Assembly (NCBI GenBank): GCA_937924555.1
Contig: CALDSN010000104.1
Coordinates: 1-17,754, forward strand
Reading direction: 5' to 3'
Length of the DNA stretch: 17,754 nt
From: an uncultured bacterium
GTDB lineage: Bacteria; Cloacimonadota; Cloacimonadia; Cloacimonadales; Cloacimonadaceae
Below are positions 15,344-17,754 of the stretch, one piece after another (position 1 is the first letter of the stretch; each line of letters starts with the position of its first letter). Below the pieces are notes generated by a model, which was given only the letters and a program-made list of their open reading frames with translations, made no database searches and was not told where the DNA came from. Position numbers and translations under genes: made by a program.

Positions 15344-17754
15344 ATGAAACGAGCATTACTGATGCTTTGCCTTTTGTTGTTTTCAGCAATGGCATTCTCT
15401 GCTGAAAAAGTCATGCTGGGCAATGGAGATAATTCTGTAAGCGTACTGAACTCCACCCCCTTTGAGACTCAGTTACAATTCAAGATTAATTCTTTTGAAA
15501 AGACCCCGGTTAGCATTGATGGTGCCCAGTGGTACCATATAAGTTTAGCTAAGGAAGGCATCACCCAGGAAAAGGGCATGCCGGAACTGCCGGTGTTGAA
15601 CCGCAGTATCATCATCGACAACAATGCTTTGGTGAAAATGGAAGTGTATGATGTTCAGTATCAGGATATCAAGCTTGCCGTGGCACCTTCCAAAGGCATC
15701 ATCAAGCGCAATGTGAACCCTGCCGATGTGCCCTACAGCTTCGATAAAATGTATATGGGTGCAGAGAGTTACCCCGCCAAGATGGCAGCTCTTTCCGAGC
15801 CATACATTCTCAGGGACTTCCGCGGGATTACCGTGCAGACAACCCCCTTTAGCTACAATCCCGCTGCCCAAACCCTGCGGGTTTATACCTCCTATAAAAT
15901 CCGCGTGTATAACGACGGAACTGACACTGTAAACACCCTTAACAGCACCCGTAATGCTATCTCCAAAGATTTCAGCTCCATCTATGAGAACCACTTTATA
16001 AACTGGGAAAGCTATCGCTACACTCCCGTCAGCGACAGCTTTGGAAAGCTGCTGGTTATATGCCACACCAACTACTTAACCCAAATTGCCCCGTATGTGA
16101 ACTGGAAAAAGCAGAAGGGCATCACCACCGAATTGGTAGAGTGGAGCACCATCGGCACAACCGCAGCCCAATTGCAAACCTATATCCAGAATAGATACAC
16201 CGCAGACACCAGCATAAACTATGTGCAGCTGGTGGGTGATGCGACACAGATACCAACCCTTAGCTCCGGTGGCGGTGGCAGCGATCCCAGCTTTGCCCGT
16301 GTATCCGGAACCGACTATTACCCGGATATCTTTATTGGGCGTTTCTCCGCAGAGACTACCACCGATGTAACCACCCAAGTAAATAAAACCATCGCCTACG
16401 AAAGAGATGTAACCACTGCAGATACCTGGCTTTCCATGGCAACCGGCATCGCCTCCAATGAGGGTGGCGGAAGCACCGGTGATAATGGCGAAAGCGACCA
16501 AACCCACATGACCAATATCCGCACCGACCTTTTGGGTTATGGCTACACAACCGTTGACCAGATTTACCAAGCAACCGGAGGCAGTGCAGCAAACATCACC
16601 ACCGCATTAAATGCCGGACGTGGCTTTGTGAACTATGTGGGTCACGGGTCTGATACATCTTGGGCATCTGTAACCTACACCAATACCAATGTGAATGCCC
16701 TCACTAATGGCAGCAAGTTACCCTTTATCATGGACGTTGCCTGCGTGAACGGGAACTTCGTATCCCTCACCTGCTTTGCCGAAGCCTGGATGCGTAAAAG
16801 CGGTGGCGGAGCAGTTGGGATATACGCCAGTAGTATAAATCAGGACTGGAATCCTCCCATGTTGGCTCAGGATGAATGCACCGATTTGATATTGGCAGGA
16901 ACCAAGACCACGCTTGGCGGATTGTATTATAACAGCTCGTGCAAGATGATGGATACCTATGGCAGCACCTCCGGCTCCAGCGGAGTGAACATGTACCTCA
17001 CATGGCATATCTTCGGTGATGCTTCTTTGGTAGCTCGCACCAAGACTCCCCAGGCTATGACGGTTACCCACCCCGCAACCATCCTCATTGGCGCAACATC
17101 TGTTACGGTTAATACCGGGGTATCCGGTGCCCGTGTGGCAGTAACCTATAACAACACCATATACGGGGTGGCAACCGCAAACAGTAGCGGAGTGGCAACA
17201 GTAACCTTAACCAATCCTCCCGCCTCTGCCATCACCTACACGGTAACCGCAACAGCCTTTAACCGCGTTACCTATGTTGGTTCCATGCAGCAGATTGCCG
17301 GCAACGGACCATATATGAGCGTGGAGACCGCCACCTATGCGGATAGCAATAACAATGTGGCGGAGTATAACGAAAGCGGTAGATTCAACGTTACATTCAA
17401 GAATATCGGTACCACTACTGCCACCAACGTTACCGCCACATTAAGCACCAGCACCTCCGGCATCACGATTACCGATAGCAGCGAGACCATTGCCTCTTTG
17501 GCATCCAATGTCAGCACAACAATCAACAATGCCTTCAGCTTCACCACTGCTAACAATATGGTTAATGGCAGCAGTGCAGCATTCGTGATTACTATGGTAG
17601 CAGGAAGCGAAACCTGGACTTATGAGTTCAATAAAACCATCGCTGCTCCCAGCCTTGCTTTTGGAACTGCCACTATCAGCGACCCCACGGGCAATAACAA
17701 CGGCAAGCTTGATCCCGGTGAAACGGTTACCGTTACAATGCCTCTGAATAACAC
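15344..17754 (+). CDS. Gingipain-type C25 cysteine protease, C-terminus beyond window
   Basis: A secreted cysteine endopeptidase; 803 residues are visible and the frame is open at the right edge. A signal peptide (1-19, ending AFS/A) is followed by a C25 propeptide region (about 20-230) and the peptidase domain (about 235-565). The catalytic histidine is H434 in NYVGHGS and the catalytic cysteine C467 in MDVACVNG, 33 residues apart, the same distance as H211 and C244 in gingipain RgpB. An Ig-like C25 C-terminal domain (about 568-646) and at least two further beta-sandwich repeats (from about 653 and from about 757, the latter with GKLDPGETV) follow. A C-terminal sorting signal for type IX secretion is expected beyond the edge but not seen. 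The start has AAGGAG 7 nt upstream. Substrate unknown. Confidence 0.93.
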   Translation, partial: MKRALLMLCLLLFSAMAFSAEKVMLGNGDNSVSVLNSTPFETQLQFKINSFEKTPVSIDGAQWYHISLAKEGITQEKGMPELPVLNRSIIIDNNALVKMEVYDVQYQDIKLAVAPSKGIIKRNVNPADVPYSFDKMYMGAESYPAKMAALSEPYILRDFRGITVQTTPFSYNPAAQTLRVYTSYKIRVYNDGTDTVNTLNSTRNAISKDFSSIYENHFINWESYRYTPVSDSFGKLLVICHTNYLTQIAPYVNWKKQKGITTELVEWSTIGTTAAQLQTYIQNRYTADTSINYVQLVGDATQIPTLSSGGGGSDPSFARVSGTDYYPDIFIGRFSAETTTDVTTQVNKTIAYERDVTTADTWLSMATGIASNEGGGSTGDNGESDQTHMTNIRTDLLGYGYTTVDQIYQATGGSAANITTALNAGRGFVNYVGHGSDTSWASVTYTNTNVNALTNGSKLPFIMDVACVNGNFVSLTCFAEAWMRKSGGGAVGIYASSINQDWNPPMLAQDECTDLILAGTKTTLGGLYYNSSCKMMDTYGSTSGSSGVNMYLTWHIFGDASLVARTKTPQAMTVTHPATILIGATSVTVNTGVSGARVAVTYNNTIYGVATANSSGVATVTLTNPPASAITYTVTATAFNRVTYVGSMQQIAGNGPYMSVETATYADSNNNVAEYNESGRFNVTFKNIGTTTATNVTATLSTSTSGITITDSSETIASLASNVSTTINNAFSFTTANNMVNGSSAAFVITMVAGSETWTYEFNKTIAAPSLAFGTATISDPTGNNNGKLDPGETVTVTMPLNN

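Noticed and set aside
15545..16570. Two long minus-strand open frames (173 and 164 codons) opposite the protease gene
   Set aside because: They are mirror frames created by the codon use of the C25 gene, whose plus-strand frame carries clear catalytic motifs. Neither has a ribosome site or recognisable domain.

Overview
The window looks like chromosomal DNA from a Gram-negative bacterium of the FCB group, most likely a Cloacimonadota (WWE1-like) or related lineage. The grounds are indirect. There is an outer-membrane porin, a gingipain-type (C25) secreted protease with Ig-like repeats as in type IX secretion organisms, a TrkH/KtrB channel with a long extra N-terminal membrane region, and very large PAS/PocR histidine kinases. 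I have no marker gene to prove the taxon.

Layout. (1) 1-1916, minus strand: adenylate kinase followed 14 nt later by a TrkH/KtrB potassium channel that runs off the left edge. (2) 1917-2414: a divergent control region with promoters on both sides, an imperfect dyad of 11-bp-phased 8-mers, and a short direct repeat. (3) 2415-6889, plus strand: a stand-alone Rcp1-like receiver protein followed by a 1331-residue membrane histidine kinase. (4) 7088-9605, plus strand: phoB, phoR and a small sigma-70-family factor, tightly packed. (5) 9602-14874, minus strand and meeting the previous operon with overlapping stop codons: porin, pstS, pstC, pstA, pstB, phoU. (6) 14875-15343: a divergent control region with a five-unit Pho-box-like array, a second copy of the dyad element and a promoter. 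(7) 15344 to the right edge, plus strand: a C25 cysteine protease, truncated by the window.

The centre (about 6960-14970) reads as one self-contained phosphate-starvation circuit. The outer-membrane porin would admit phosphate, PstS binds it in the periplasm, PstCAB imports it, PhoU links the transporter to PhoR, and PhoR phosphorylates PhoB. PhoR has almost no periplasmic loop, as in E. coli. The same motif (GTTAAG-N4-YTTAAC) occurs upstream of both phoB and the porin-pst operon in the same orientation relative to the gene. This makes PhoB control of both operons likely. The unusual parts are a small sigma factor as the third gene of phoBR, the lack of any space for a terminator between the two converging operons, and a 60-bp dyad element present twice with identical internal spacing.
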